Positions 33,646-42,975 of a stretch of DNA of 64,000 bases are shown in pieces. Position 1 is the stretch's first letter. Every line of letters begins with the position of its first letter. The notes beneath the pieces are model-generated. The model saw only the letters and a program-made list of their open reading frames with translations, was not told the origin of the DNA and searched no databases. Position numbers and translations under genes: made by a program. This stretch comes from Bryobacterales bacterium (GTDB lineage: Bacteria > Acidobacteriota > Terriglobia > Bryobacterales > Bryobacteraceae), in NCBI GenBank assembly GCA_016721425.1, contig JADKID010000005.1, forward strand, positions 749,295 through 813,294, in the 5' to 3' direction.

Positions 33646-34733
33646 GCCGGATTCCGGAGTAGTCTTCGAAACAGATGTTCGTAGCTGTCCGTCACCGATT
33701 CCCAACTATACCTCTCGGTGACGCGCGCCACCGCCGCGTCGCGGTAGCGCTGGCGTTGTTCGGGCGCCATCGCGAGCACGTCCCTCAGGCGAGCCACCAG
33801 TTCCGCCTCGTCCCGGAACGGAATGCCGGCGCCCCCAGCCACTTCGTGATTCTCCAGGGTCATCAGATACAGCACGATGGCGCCGCGTCCCATGGCCTCG
33901 ATGAGGGCCGGGTGGGTGCCGCCCACCTCAGTGGCGTGGATGTAGGCGAAGCTATGCGATTGCAGCTCGTGGTAACCCTCGCCATAGATGCCGCCGGGTA
34001 TCACCACGCGCGGATCGGCCGTGTCCCGGACCGAGGTGATGTAATCGGCAGCGTAGGGAGCATCGCCGATCAGCGCCAGTTTGAGATCCGTGTCCACCTG
34101 CTCAAAGGCGCGACGAACCATCAGCGGATTGTTCTCCGGCTCAAAGCGTGTGACGTAGAGGATGTATCCCTGCGGTATCAAACCGAGCTGATCCAGCGCG
34201 GTCGTGCTGGCCAGCCGGCCGGTGGGCGCGCCGTACGGAATAAAAGTGGAGTCCGCATCATAGGTGGCGCGGTAGTAGTCCTGGATGCCGGCGGCGTCAG
34301 TGACGATCTCAGTGGGGCAGACGGTGGACAGAATCTCGGAGAAGCGATACCACGCTCGGGCAAACGCATTCCACTTCTTGCGCTTGCGCTCCAGCCCATC
34401 TACGTTGAGTGCTACGGGCATGCCGGCCGCGCGCGCCAGGGGCGTAAAGATGGCGTTGGCGCCGTTGCAGTAAAGCGCAACGTCATGCCGGTGGCGGAGG
34501 AGATGGAGCGTGGAGGTGAGGGTATGCGCCAGAGTCTCGGCATACTTGTGGCGGAGCGGCGGCAGATATTGCAGGTCCACTCCACGATACTGAGGCTTGG
34601 GGTGGGGTTGGCGGCAGTAGACCGTGACCTGGTGGCCGCGCGCCACCAGCCGGGTGGAGAGCTCTTCCGCGAAGGTTTCGAAACCGCCATAACGGGCCGG
34701 AATCCCGCGGGTTCCCAGGAGGGCTATTCGCAT
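33642..34733 (-). CDS. GT4-family glycosyltransferase (DUF1972 N-terminal domain)
   Basis: 363 residues from ATG 34733. The N-terminus RIALLGTRGIPARYGGFETF is the DUF1972 signature seen in rhamnosyl- and related sugar transferases; the C-terminal Rossmann half has the GT4 pattern YILYVTRFEPENNPLMVRRA and the donor-site EVGGTHPALIEAMGRGA. These retaining enzymes transfer sugars from nucleotide donors to growing lipid-linked glycans on the cytoplasmic face. The donor cannot be read. Overlaps alr by 4 bases. An in-frame start 27 bases upstream exists but adds nothing recognisable. Confidence 0.88.
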   Translation of the reverse strand: MRIALLGTRGIPARYGGFETFAEELSTRLVARGHQVTVYCRQPHPKPQYRGVDLQYLPPLRHKYAETLAHTLTSTLHLLRHRHDVALYCNGANAIFTPLARAAGMPVALNVDGLERKRKKWNAFARAWYRFSEILSTVCPTEIVTDAAGIQDYYRATYDADSTFIPYGAPTGRLASTTALDQLGLIPQGYILYVTRFEPENNPLMVRRAFEQVDTDLKLALIGDAPYAADYITSVRDTADPRVVIPGGIYGEGYHELQSHSFAYIHATEVGGTHPALIEAMGRGAIVLYLMTLENHEVAGGAGIPFRDEAELVARLRDVLAMAPEQRQRYRDAAVARVTERYSWESVTDSYEHLFRRLLRNPA

Positions 34734-34816
34734 CACCCTTCCCTGCTCGGGCATTCCCACCCTGGGGCGCAGAAGCGTTCATGTCGCATCGGCAGCATCT
34801 ACTTCGCTGTCGGGCC

Positions 34817-35875
34817 TCAGGATTCGGCGATCTGCGTGCGAGAGCGCGCGGCGATGACGTTAGCTGCCTTCTTCGGACCGGGCCGGCTGACGGGCTCGTA
34901 GTGGAACCAACCAGCGATATATTCGTCGGTGACCCGCTTGCGCGTCATGATGTCGGCGCGTTTCTGCCAGACGGAGCTCCAGTTGCGAATCACTTTCCAG
35001 AACGCTCGCAGCGAGTAGAACTCGTATACGAGACAGCAGGAGAGCACGACGACGTCACGGGCCGTGATGGAGAACCAGTGGCGCCGGTACAGATCCCCGG
35101 TCATATTTTTGATCCGCATGAGAAAGCGGTTTTTGACCGAGTGCATATTGATCTGTTTCGGAAGTGCGCGGCGGTTGCCTGGCAGGACGGCGCGCACATG
35201 ATAGCCGCGGGCGTAGGGCGTGTAGAGGCAACGCCAGCCGAGTAACTGGGCGCGCCAGGCCACGTCCGCATCCTCGCGGTACACGAAGAAATCGGTGTCG
35301 AAGAACTCGCCGTTCACCGCGATGTCCTCGATCATGGTGCGGCGGTAGAGTGCGGCGGCGGCTGTCGCTCCAAAGACGTACTCGCGCTTCAGGTAGTGGC
35401 CGTTGTCGATCTCGCGGCTGCCGCGATCCAGATGGCGCAGATTCGGCGTGAAATAGATGCCCGTGGAATCCACCCTCGGCTTGGCGTCGATGTCAAAATC
35501 CGGGCTCATCGCCAGCAGTTTGCCGCAGACCGCGCCGATTCTGTTATCCAGGCGGCCGGCCTCCAGCAGCGCCTGAATGAAGTACGGCATCAACAGGACG
35601 TCGGGGTTGAGCGTCAGAACCCAGTTGCCGGTGGAGAGACCGATGGCCTGGTTCTGAGCGGCTGCAAATCCGCTGTTCCGGGAGTTGTAGGTGATGCTGC
35701 AACGGTCTTCGTATCGCTCGAGAATGTCGCGGGTGCCGTCAGTGGAGTTGTTGTCCACCACGATGATCTCGACCTGCGGGCCCTTCTGAGCAAGCACGGA
35801 TTCGAGGCAGCGCTTGATGTAGCGTCCGCTGTTGTAGGTCACGATCGTGACCGATACTATGTCGCTAGATGCCAT
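34817..35875 (-). CDS. GT2-family glycosyltransferase (rhamnosyltransferase-like)
   Basis: 352 residues from ATG 35875. A GT-A fold is evident: VSVTIVTYNSGRYIKRCLES, the nucleotide site IIVVDNNSTDGTRDIL, the metal motif TLNPDV (D-x-D position) and the acceptor-side FVYREDADVAWRAQLLGWRC. The C-terminal helical tail (NRFLMRIKNMTGDLYRRHWF, VLSCCLVYEFYSLRAFW) is usual for rhamnosyltransferases of this group and probably lies on the membrane. Third from the end of the glycan cluster; 83 bases separate it from the next gene. Confidence 0.87.
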   Translation of the reverse strand: MASSDIVSVTIVTYNSGRYIKRCLESVLAQKGPQVEIIVVDNNSTDGTRDILERYEDRCSITYNSRNSGFAAAQNQAIGLSTGNWVLTLNPDVLLMPYFIQALLEAGRLDNRIGAVCGKLLAMSPDFDIDAKPRVDSTGIYFTPNLRHLDRGSREIDNGHYLKREYVFGATAAAALYRRTMIEDIAVNGEFFDTDFFVYREDADVAWRAQLLGWRCLYTPYARGYHVRAVLPGNRRALPKQINMHSVKNRFLMRIKNMTGDLYRRHWFSITARDVVVLSCCLVYEFYSLRAFWKVIRNWSSVWQKRADIMTRKRVTDEYIAGWFHYEPVSRPGPKKAANVIAARSRTQIAES

Positions 35876-35906
35876 GCATGAACTGGCAAGCTGATCCGCG
35901 TTCGCA

Positions 35907-36896
35907 TTACGAACCGGAACGCCCACTCTCCTCAATTACCGGCGGCGGTACCAACGGGTTGGAATGCGCTTGCGCGCGTCCTCTCGAAAGATAGGTAAAC
36001 ACGAGCCGAACCACTTTAACATATATTGCAGGTGGTCGGCCGGTCCGCTGCAGGAACATCCCCGTCACTGTTCGCGGAACTGATCCCAACACAATGGATC
36101 CGCCAATCGCGCCGCAACTGAGCTTGCGAAAATGGCGAACCGCGTATCTCAGCAGGCTACCATACCAGTATAACTGGCGTGTCCCCCATTCGACTCCGGC
36201 GAACGAGTGTCCTCCCGCGTGCTGAGCGCGGAAGAGGGGGGTGAAGCGGGCGCGCCAGCCGAGGCCGGCCAGCCGCTTCAGGAAGTCGACATCCTCGAAC
36301 CAAACCGGATAGAACCCTTCATCGAATCCGCCGGCGGCCAGCCAGGCTTGACGGCGGATCAGCAGGCAGGCGCCCGGCGGCTGATCAACGTCGATGGAAC
36401 TCGAGAGATCGAGATCCAGGCATCGGTAACGGCGATTCACCGGGTTACCGGGCCAGATTCGATTGAGTCCGAGATTCTCGAAAATGAGGGCGGCTGGAGT
36501 TGGGAAGCGGCGTACCAGAAACCCGGTCTGCGGCTTGCCGGAAGGGTCCACCAGCACACCCGCGGCGGCCGCGACACGCGGCTTGGCCAATTCCTCCTCC
36601 AGCGCCGTCATGTCTTGTTGCAGGACGACGTCCGGGTTGAGTACCAGCACGGCTTCGGCGTCTGAGGCGTGGACGAATCCCTGATTCACGGCGGCTGCGA
36701 ATCCGAGATTGGTGGCGTTGGCAATCAGGGTGACACTTGGGCGCTGGAGTACCAACTCGCGCGTAACGTCCGTGGAGGCATTGTCGATGACGGTGATGCC
36801 GCACGGGAAGGCGGATTGGAAGTGCAGGCACGAATCCACACACGCGCCGACGTGATCAGCCGAGTTGTAGGAGACGATCACGGCGGCGATTCTCAT
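35907..36896 (-). CDS. GT2-family glycosyltransferase
   Basis: 329 residues from ATG 36896. GT-A fold: IAAVIVSYNSADHVGACVDS, VIDNASTDVTRE, VLVLNPDVVLQ and YPVWFEDVDFLKRLAGLGWR (the ED motif of the catalytic base). A hydrophobic stretch near the C-terminus is likely membrane-associated. Its ATG overlaps the stop of the preceding glycosyltransferase gene (ATGA), so the two are translated together and probably act on consecutive steps of the same glycan. Donor and acceptor unknown. Confidence 0.87.
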   Translation of the reverse strand: MRIAAVIVSYNSADHVGACVDSCLHFQSAFPCGITVIDNASTDVTRELVLQRPSVTLIANATNLGFAAAVNQGFVHASDAEAVLVLNPDVVLQQDMTALEEELAKPRVAAAAGVLVDPSGKPQTGFLVRRFPTPAALIFENLGLNRIWPGNPVNRRYRCLDLDLSSSIDVDQPPGACLLIRRQAWLAAGGFDEGFYPVWFEDVDFLKRLAGLGWRARFTPLFRAQHAGGHSFAGVEWGTRQLYWYGSLLRYAVRHFRKLSCGAIGGSIVLGSVPRTVTGMFLQRTGRPPAIYVKVVRLVFTYLSRGRAQAHSNPLVPPPVIEESGRSGS

Positions 36897-37897
36897 GACC
36901 GCCCCACCGGCACACAAAGGAAGTAGGCGGACCAGAAGCGCTCCGGGCCAAACGATTTCTGCATTTGGCGCAAGCTAGTCTCGCTGGCAGTGAGAATCCG
37001 TTCGAACGCGATGGGGTCCGCCGGCGTATGGTTGGATCGAAATTCGGAGAACATGCGCAGGCCGGCCCACTTGCCCTTGAGCCAGGCGCCTCCGGCCCCG
37101 CGCTGGCAGGCCAGCAGGCCCCATAGGAGTTGGCCGGCGACCACGGGCCAGCCGTAGCGCACAAACCAGTTTCGCGGCCAGTGGCGCGCGACGAGCAGCA
37201 GCTGATTGCGCGCGATCAGCTGCACCATGCGCGGGCTCCAGGCGCCGTGGGTGGCGCTGCCCTCGTGCCAGGCGAGAGCGCTCTCGACATAGAGACCTGA
37301 ATGGCCGAGGAGCGCGAAACGCAGGAAGAGCTCCACGTCTTCCAAATACGTCTCGAAGTACTCGTCCAGACAACCAGTTTCGAGAAACACACGGCGGTCT
37401 ATCAATGCGGCTGTCAGCGGCACGAACTGCACCGGCGCTGAAGTGGAGAACTCGGCTGATTCCGGTTGGCCGTGGCCGGCGCGCCAGGCGCAGCCGGAGC
37501 GGGCGAGCAAATCGAACGAGCCGTCTAGCCGGCCCGGCTGGCGGAGGCTGCGGAGCTTAGGCGCAGCGAATGCTACCTGGCCGTCCTGCGCGGCACTCAG
37601 CAGCGCGTCCAGGCAGTTGTCGTCTAGGATGACGTCGTTGTTGAGGATGAAGACCCAGCTTGTGGTGGCAGCCCGGACCCCAGTATTGACGGCGTGGCTG
37701 AATCCGGAGTTGTTGGCGAGGCGGATGACCTCTGCCCCCGCGCGTTCGGCGCCCAGCGCGGAGTCATCCGTCGAGCCATCATCGATCACGATGACAGCGC
37801 GCGGCGCCAGGCTCTGGCTCGCCACTGATTGCAGTGTGCGCTCCAGGCGGCTGCCGCCGTTCCAATTCGGGATGATGACTGTGATGTCTCCGGTCAT
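36893..37897 (-). CDS. GT2-family glycosyltransferase
   Basis: 334 residues. GT-A fold with DITVIIPNWNGGSRLERTLQ, VIVIDDGSTDDSALGAERAG, the metal site ILNNDVILDDN and FETYLEDVELFLRFALLGHS. The C-terminal part holds helices (WFVRYGWPVVAGQLLWGLLA) as in dTDP-rhamnosyltransferases. It is coupled through ATGA to the following GT2 gene. A 99-base gap upstream separates it from the DPM1-like gene, leaving room for a promoter. Confidence 0.87.
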   Translation of the reverse strand: MTGDITVIIPNWNGGSRLERTLQSVASQSLAPRAVIVIDDGSTDDSALGAERAGAEVIRLANNSGFSHAVNTGVRAATTSWVFILNNDVILDDNCLDALLSAAQDGQVAFAAPKLRSLRQPGRLDGSFDLLARSGCAWRAGHGQPESAEFSTSAPVQFVPLTAALIDRRVFLETGCLDEYFETYLEDVELFLRFALLGHSGLYVESALAWHEGSATHGAWSPRMVQLIARNQLLLVARHWPRNWFVRYGWPVVAGQLLWGLLACQRGAGGAWLKGKWAGLRMFSEFRSNHTPADPIAFERILTASETSLRQMQKSFGPERFWSAYFLCVPVGRS

Positions 37898-37996
37898 GAC
37901 TCACGACAAAATGCATGCGTAGCGGCAGGGGTAGAGAAGTGGGGAACACCAAACCGGAATCGGTCTGGGGGAACAGGCGGTACTTGCAGCGTATCA

Positions 37997-38680
37997 CTAT
38001 GCAGCGCGCCGTGCAAAGCGTTTTTTGAGGAGAAAGAAAAGGTTCTGGAATCCGTCGCGCCAGGGATTGAGTTTGATCTCTCCCAGACGGGATGAGTACA
38101 TGATGGAGATCTCTTCAAACCGCGCGGTCGGGTGCAGCAGTGCCTCGATCTTGATCTCCTCCGAGAACGCCATACTGTCGGATTCGAGCACCATCTTATC
38201 AAGGATGGAGCGGCGGAACACCCACATGCCACTCTGCGAATCGCGGATCCAGCGGAAGAAGAGCAGTGACATGGCGAAGGAGAGCACGAAGTTGCCGAAC
38301 TTGTGCTTGAAGCTCATGGCGTGCGAGTCGCGGACCGGGAAGCGCGAGGCGTTGAGGAAATCCGCCTCCAGATGGAGGAAGGCTTCCAGCAGATAGCTGA
38401 TGGCGTCGGGCGGGTAACTGTGATCGCCATCGAGCGTGACAATGACGTCGCTGGTGGCCATGGAGAAGCCCTTTTTATAGCTGCGGCCGTAGCCGCGGAC
38501 TCCTTCGCAGATGACAGTGGCGCCGTAGCTGGCGGCCACCTCGGCGGTGCGGTCCGTGGAGGCGTTATCGACGACGATGACCTCGTCGACGAAGGCCGGC
38601 ATTCGGCTGAGGACGCGTTCAATGCCCTGCTCTTCGTTCAGGCAGGGGATGACGACGGTGATGGTTAGATCTTTATACAC
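37997..38680 (-). CDS. GT2-family glycosyltransferase, DPM1/polyprenyl-phosphate type
   Basis: 227 residues. ITVVIPCLNEEQGIERVLSR, the metal site VTLDGDHSYPPDAI and SQSGMWVFRRSILDKM (acceptor loop) match dolichyl/polyprenyl-phosphate sugar transferases. There are no C-terminal membrane helices beyond a short hydrophobic FVLSFAMSLLFFRWI, so it is the soluble DPM1-like form. Such enzymes load a sugar on undecaprenyl phosphate, for later transfer on the periplasmic side. It is the first gene of the downstream part of the cluster, opposite the secreted protein gene. Confidence 0.85.
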   Translation of the reverse strand: MYKDLTITVVIPCLNEEQGIERVLSRMPAFVDEVIVVDNASTDRTAEVAASYGATVICEGVRGYGRSYKKGFSMATSDVIVTLDGDHSYPPDAISYLLEAFLHLEADFLNASRFPVRDSHAMSFKHKFGNFVLSFAMSLLFFRWIRDSQSGMWVFRRSILDKMVLESDSMAFSEEIKIEALLHPTARFEEISIMYSSRLGEIKLNPWRDGFQNLFFLLKKRFARRAA

Positions 38681-38750
38681 TCTGGCGTTCGACTTTTCCT
38701 GGAGGCAAAACGTCTATTGTACGGGTGGCGGGATATGATGAGGTGTCGTG

Positions 38751-39395
38751 ATGCTCCACTTAGCCATAGTTCTGATGTTACAGCAGGCTGCCGCGCCTGT
38801 TCCGCCGGCGGCGGCCCAGCCTGCGCCCGCTCCTCCTGCTGCGGTACAGGCTGCGACGCCCGCGCCCGGCAACGAGCTATTGCAGGTGAAGAACGTTTAC
38901 ATCCTGCCGATGGGTTCTTCGTTTGATCAGTTCCTGGCCAACCGGCTGACTCGCGGCGGTGTGTTGCAGGTGGTGACCGATCCTGCCAAGGCGGATGCGG
39001 TTCTGACGGACCGCATCGGCAAGGGCTTGGAGGCGAAGCTCGAGGAGTTGTATCCGGACCCGGCGAAGAAGGCGGCGGCTGAGGCGCAGGCGGCGAAAGA
39101 GAAGGAAAAGGAAGAGGACCGCGATTCGGAGCGGTCCATGCAGATCCATTCAACTCCCTTAGAGCGCGGCGGCTCCGGCGGGCGCGCCAAAGGCACGTTG
39201 TTCCTGGTGCATCGCGGTTCCCGCAACGTCATCTGGTCTGTGTATGAGGCGCCGAGAACAACTCGTCCCAACGACCTGGACGATGCGGCCGCAGTAGTCG
39301 TCAGCAATCTGGCGTCAGCCATCGGAAAAGAAGCGAAGGCCGCTGGCGTTGCTACAGTGCCTGGGGCGAGGAAGAGCGGCTGGAAGCCCTGGTAA
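38751..39395 (+). CDS. Secreted alanine/proline-rich protein of unknown function
   Basis: 214 residues from ATG 38751 (a GTG one codon earlier is also possible; GAGG upstream). A short hydrophobic export signal (LHLAIVLMLQQAAAPVPPAA) is followed by a Pro/Ala linker, then a folded part: NVYILPMGSSFDQFLANRL, LQVVTDPAKADAVLTDRIG, and after a charged coiled segment (AEAQAAKEKEKEEDRDSERS), GTLFLVHRGSRNVIWSVYEA. The pattern of a DUF4136- or LptE-like small envelope domain is possible but not certain. It is the only plus-strand gene within the glycan cluster, and its 3' end overlaps the GT2-GT4 gene by 44 bases. Confidence 0.65.
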   Translation: MLHLAIVLMLQQAAAPVPPAAAQPAPAPPAAVQAATPAPGNELLQVKNVYILPMGSSFDQFLANRLTRGGVLQVVTDPAKADAVLTDRIGKGLEAKLEELYPDPAKKAAAEAQAAKEKEKEEDRDSERSMQIHSTPLERGGSGGRAKGTLFLVHRGSRNVIWSVYEAPRTTRPNDLDDAAAVVVSNLASAIGKEAKAAGVATVPGARKSGWKPW

Positions 39396-41718
39396 GTTTG
39401 TCCGCTAGCGTGCGGCGGTAGACGCGTTCCAGTTCGGCGGTCATCACGACCATGTCCCGTTGCGTGGTGACGAAATCGCGCGCCCGGCGTGCCATTTCCT
39501 CCGCGCGGTCCGGCGCATGAAATAGTTCAATGATCTTGTTGGCGAATTCTTCTGGACCGTCTGCCAGGCCGCAGTACCGCCCATCCTGATCGCCGAATCC
39601 CTCCGCGCCGATCCGAGTGGATACCGTGGGGATGCCGGCGGCAAAGGCCTCCAGCAGTTTCACCCTCATGCCGGACCCGCTCAGAATCGGGCAGACGAAG
39701 ACGGCGTAATCGTGCAGCGGCTGCTTGATGTCTTCCACGAAACCGCGCAGCTCCACGGAGCCGTTGAAGGTCGGAATGGTGTGCGCGGGCGGTGGGTCGG
39801 AGCCGATCACAATCAGTTTGGCGTCCGGCTCGGCCCGCAGCACTAGGGGCATTACGTTCGCGAGAAACCAGCTTAGCGCCGCATGGTTCGGCAGGTGGCG
39901 GAAGCTGCCGAGGAAGAGCATGGTTTTTGGTGTTCGGCCGGAGGGGCGGAAGTGATAGTCGGACGTGTGAATGCCGGCGCGCAGATTGTCGTGCATGCGG
40001 TTTCGCAGGGCGGGCAGAAAGGAGAGCAGTTCCCGGCTGTTTTCCGCGGTGCATGTCTGAATCTCGTCAAAGGCCGGCAATAGGTTGATCTCGTATCGCA
40101 GCGCCCGGAGATACTCCATGGTTGCTTTGAGGCGGCGGACAGGCTTCATGCCGGAGAGGCCGCGGGCGATGGACTGAAAATAGATGTCGTGCTCGAAGAG
40201 GGTCCACGCGATCTGTTGATACGGCCCGACGTACTGTCCCATGTTGGTGTACTCGATCTGTGCAACGTCGATGCCCTTGTTGTAGATCTGCCGGTGGATG
40301 AGCCACTCGAGTTCCTGGCTGTGGAACTCCCGGACAGCGAACGGCGTCATGGCGCCGATGCCTTTGGGCTGGCCTTCGAGGCGAACGATGAACTCGAGCG
40401 ATTTCGTGCAATCCAGCAATACGCTATGGGCCTGCATCTCGTTGGGATCATCGATGAGGGCGATGATGTGGAGATTGGTGAGGCGGCCCAGTTGCTGAAC
40501 GGTCTGATACATGAATACGCCACCGCCGTGAATAGGCGGGCAGATGGGGTACGGCGAAAGGAAGAGGACGTTGAGGCGTTCCGGATGGGGTTGGAGCGTT
40601 TGGAAGCGATCGCGAAAGTAGCCGGCCATCGGACGGCGAAAGGCTTCCGCGTCGTCGATGATGGCGAGAGATCTCGCACTCCAGCGGGCCCGCAGAATCT
40701 CTGGCAGTTGAAGTGTGGCGCGCGCGAGGGCTGTAAGGCTGGCCCGCTCCGGCGAATGTCCTGCGAGATAGCTGAGAATGGCGCCGGCCCATGTGTAGAA
40801 GAGATGTCCGGCTAGGCGCGCGGGTGCGTGGATGTTCTTCCAACTGAAAAGCAGGAAGTTCTTCCCGATGATGCCGTCGATGTAGCTTCTCGAAAACTTC
40901 TTGCCAATCGTCCCGCGATGCTCGTGCCAGACCTTGCTGGCTGGTTGGTAGAGAACCTTCCAACCGCGCTTCCATGCGAGGTAGCCCAGATCCGTGTCTT
41001 CCAGATAGAACGGACGGAGTGCGTGATCGAAGCCGCCAAGTTCGAGGAATTTGCGGCGGTCGAATGCCGAGGAGCCGCCGCCCGCGTAGAAGCATGGATA
41101 GATCTGGTCCACCTGGCCATCATCGTAGTGGCGGACTCGCAGCCCGCCCTGAGACCACCATCCCTGCGTGAGCCCCGTTTCTTCCCGGGCCTTGGCTGGA
41201 TCCGTGAAGAAGATCTGGCAGGTCACCGCGAAGACTTTGTCATCCGCAAATCCGTCCAGCAGGGGTTGCAGGAGGTCCGGCTCCACCCTCATGTCGCTGT
41301 TGAGCAGAATGACGATGTCGTTCTTCGCCTGTTGGAAGCCGCAGTTGGAGCCCCCGCCGAATCCCAGGTTCGTGGGAAGGGCGATGACGCGGACGGAAGG
41401 GAATGCTTTTGCGAGGAATTCGGCGCTGCCGTCGGTGGAGCCGTTATCCACGACGATGACCTCGTTCTGCGGATTGCCGGCCATGCCTGCGATCACGCTA
41501 GGCAGATACTTTTCCAGCAGGTCGCGGCCGTTCCAGTTGGGGATCACAACGGAGGCGGCGGTGTTATCCGGGCGGGAGTTCGCCGGGGCGCGGCGGCGGC
41601 CGAGGAGCTTCCACAGCAGGTCAGTGATGGCCAGGGATAACGACGCAATCAGGATAAGCAGCGGAGAGAGAACGGCTAAGGGAAAGAGGCGAATCAGGCG
41701 AAGGAGAATGGCTGGCAT
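39352..41718 (-). CDS. GT2-GT4 fusion glycosyltransferase
   Basis: 788 residues. Residues ~1-35 are an N-terminal membrane helix (FPLAVLSPLLILIASLSLAI). Residues ~50-330 form a GT2 domain: VVIPNWNGRDLLEKYLPSVI, VIVVDNGSTDGSAEFL, ILLNSDMRVEPD, FYLEDTDLGYLAWKRGW. Residues ~385-780 form a GT4-type GT-B domain: NVLFLSPYPICPPIHGGGVF, TMLFLGSFRHLPNHAA, KLIVIGSDPPP and the donor-site ILSGSGMRVKLLEAFAAGIP. Two enzymes joined in one membrane-anchored chain suggest two consecutive sugar additions. It starts directly after the methyltransferase stop (TAAATG), so it is co-translated with it. Confidence 0.87.
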   Translation of the reverse strand: MPAILLRLIRLFPLAVLSPLLILIASLSLAITDLLWKLLGRRRAPANSRPDNTAASVVIPNWNGRDLLEKYLPSVIAGMAGNPQNEVIVVDNGSTDGSAEFLAKAFPSVRVIALPTNLGFGGGSNCGFQQAKNDIVILLNSDMRVEPDLLQPLLDGFADDKVFAVTCQIFFTDPAKAREETGLTQGWWSQGGLRVRHYDDGQVDQIYPCFYAGGGSSAFDRRKFLELGGFDHALRPFYLEDTDLGYLAWKRGWKVLYQPASKVWHEHRGTIGKKFSRSYIDGIIGKNFLLFSWKNIHAPARLAGHLFYTWAGAILSYLAGHSPERASLTALARATLQLPEILRARWSARSLAIIDDAEAFRRPMAGYFRDRFQTLQPHPERLNVLFLSPYPICPPIHGGGVFMYQTVQQLGRLTNLHIIALIDDPNEMQAHSVLLDCTKSLEFIVRLEGQPKGIGAMTPFAVREFHSQELEWLIHRQIYNKGIDVAQIEYTNMGQYVGPYQQIAWTLFEHDIYFQSIARGLSGMKPVRRLKATMEYLRALRYEINLLPAFDEIQTCTAENSRELLSFLPALRNRMHDNLRAGIHTSDYHFRPSGRTPKTMLFLGSFRHLPNHAALSWFLANVMPLVLRAEPDAKLIVIGSDPPPAHTIPTFNGSVELRGFVEDIKQPLHDYAVFVCPILSGSGMRVKLLEAFAAGIPTVSTRIGAEGFGDQDGRYCGLADGPEEFANKIIELFHAPDRAEEMARRARDFVTTQRDMVVMTAELERVYRRTLADKLTRASSRSSSPQAL

Positions 41719-42975
41719 TTAGCGGTTCTGGAAGTCCGGTCCTATGCCGAATGTTCGTCCCAGTCGAAGCCAGCGCGAGCCCTGCGCGGCCGTGAGGGTG
41801 TCCTGGAGATGTTGGATGGTCTCCTGCAAGTGTTGCGCCCAGACGGTGCGCTCTTCCACTGTGGACTCCGCTTTGTGCAGGAGGTCCACGCAGGCGCCGA
41901 GTTCTTCCACCTTGGCCGCGAGTTCGGATTCGAGCTTGCGCTGCAGGAGGAGGGCCTTTTCTGTGCGCTCCGCCAGTTCGGATTCCAGAGCGCCGATCTT
42001 TCCTTCGTAGCCGGCGACGGTGACTAGTGCGGCATCCTGCTGTTGCTGCAACTCGATCTGGAGTTCGGCATTGCGCTGCTGGGTGTTCTTGAGGTCGTTC
42101 TCCAGGCTGAGTGCCCACTCAGTGGCCTTGAGTAGCTCGGCGCCCTGCTCCTGATGGAGGGTGTGTAGCTCCGTATGTGTCTTCTTGAGCTCGTTGAGCC
42201 ACGAGTCCTTTTGCGCGAGCTCGGTTTCCAGCTTGGCAATATGTTGTTCGCGTTCCCGCAGAACGTTGGTGGCTGTGGGGAGATAGAGATACTGCGGAGC
42301 GCCGGTCTGGTGGGTGAGTGCGCAGACCGCGACGAAAAAGTGACTCGCCTCGGGTTCGGCCGTGACGCGGTCCGTTGCGGTCTCTGCCGCCAGAATGCCC
42401 GATCCGGAAACAGGTTGGAAGGAGATGGCGCCGACGTGGTTTTGCAGGAAGAGCGTGACCGACGGAAATACCGCGGTGAGCTCCGTGCGGAATTCTTCAA
42501 ACTGAAATTCGTGCTGGTGGTAGGGGTTGGGCCCGGCCGTCTTGCGCGTCTCCGCGTAGTAGTTGATGTTGGGCGTGGAGACGATGAACTGCCCGCCTGG
42601 CGACAGGAGACGCTGGGCTTCCAGGAGGAGTACCGACCAGTCGTTCAGATGCTCGATCACTTCAAACGCGACGATGAGGTCGAAGGTGTGATCCGCAAAC
42701 GGAATCTGCTGAGCCGGCGCGGCCAGGAATTGGAGATTGGATTCCCGATAGCTTTCGCGCGCTGCCGTGACCGCCTCCTGCGAGAGATCCAACCCCACGA
42801 CCGAGGCCGCTACCTTGGCCAGCGCGGCAGAGCCGTAGCCCATCCCGCAGGCGATATCGAGCACCCGTTTGTTGCGTGCCAGACGCGAGGCAAAGGCGTA
42901 ACGGGAGATGTGTTCGTTGAAAAGATCCTGGTCCACTTGGCCCGGTACAAGCCGCTCGCCGGTGAATTCAACCAA
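41719..42975 (-). CDS. SAM-dependent methyltransferase with long coiled-coil tail
   Basis: 418 residues. The N-terminal 180 residues are a class I methyltransferase: VLDIACGMGYGSAALAKVAA (motif I), VVGLDLSQEAV, FDLIVAFEVIEHLNDWSVLL and SPGGQFIVSTPN. Residues ~240-400 are predicted coiled coil rich in Glu/Gln/Leu heptads (ELAQKDSWLNELKKTHTELH, ELQIELQQQQDAALVTV). In O-antigen systems with a Wzt-type transporter, a terminal methyltransferase of this architecture (WbdD-like, methyltransferase plus coiled coil) caps the chain and sets its length. Here the gene follows wzt directly with an 8-base overlap, which strongly suggests a chain-capping role. This role is inferred. Confidence 0.85.
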   Translation of the reverse strand: MVEFTGERLVPGQVDQDLFNEHISRYAFASRLARNKRVLDIACGMGYGSAALAKVAASVVGLDLSQEAVTAARESYRESNLQFLAAPAQQIPFADHTFDLIVAFEVIEHLNDWSVLLLEAQRLLSPGGQFIVSTPNINYYAETRKTAGPNPYHQHEFQFEEFRTELTAVFPSVTLFLQNHVGAISFQPVSGSGILAAETATDRVTAEPEASHFFVAVCALTHQTGAPQYLYLPTATNVLREREQHIAKLETELAQKDSWLNELKKTHTELHTLHQEQGAELLKATEWALSLENDLKNTQQRNAELQIELQQQQDAALVTVAGYEGKIGALESELAERTEKALLLQRKLESELAAKVEELGACVDLLHKAESTVEERTVWAQHLQETIQHLQDTLTAAQGSRWLRLGRTFGIGPDFQNR

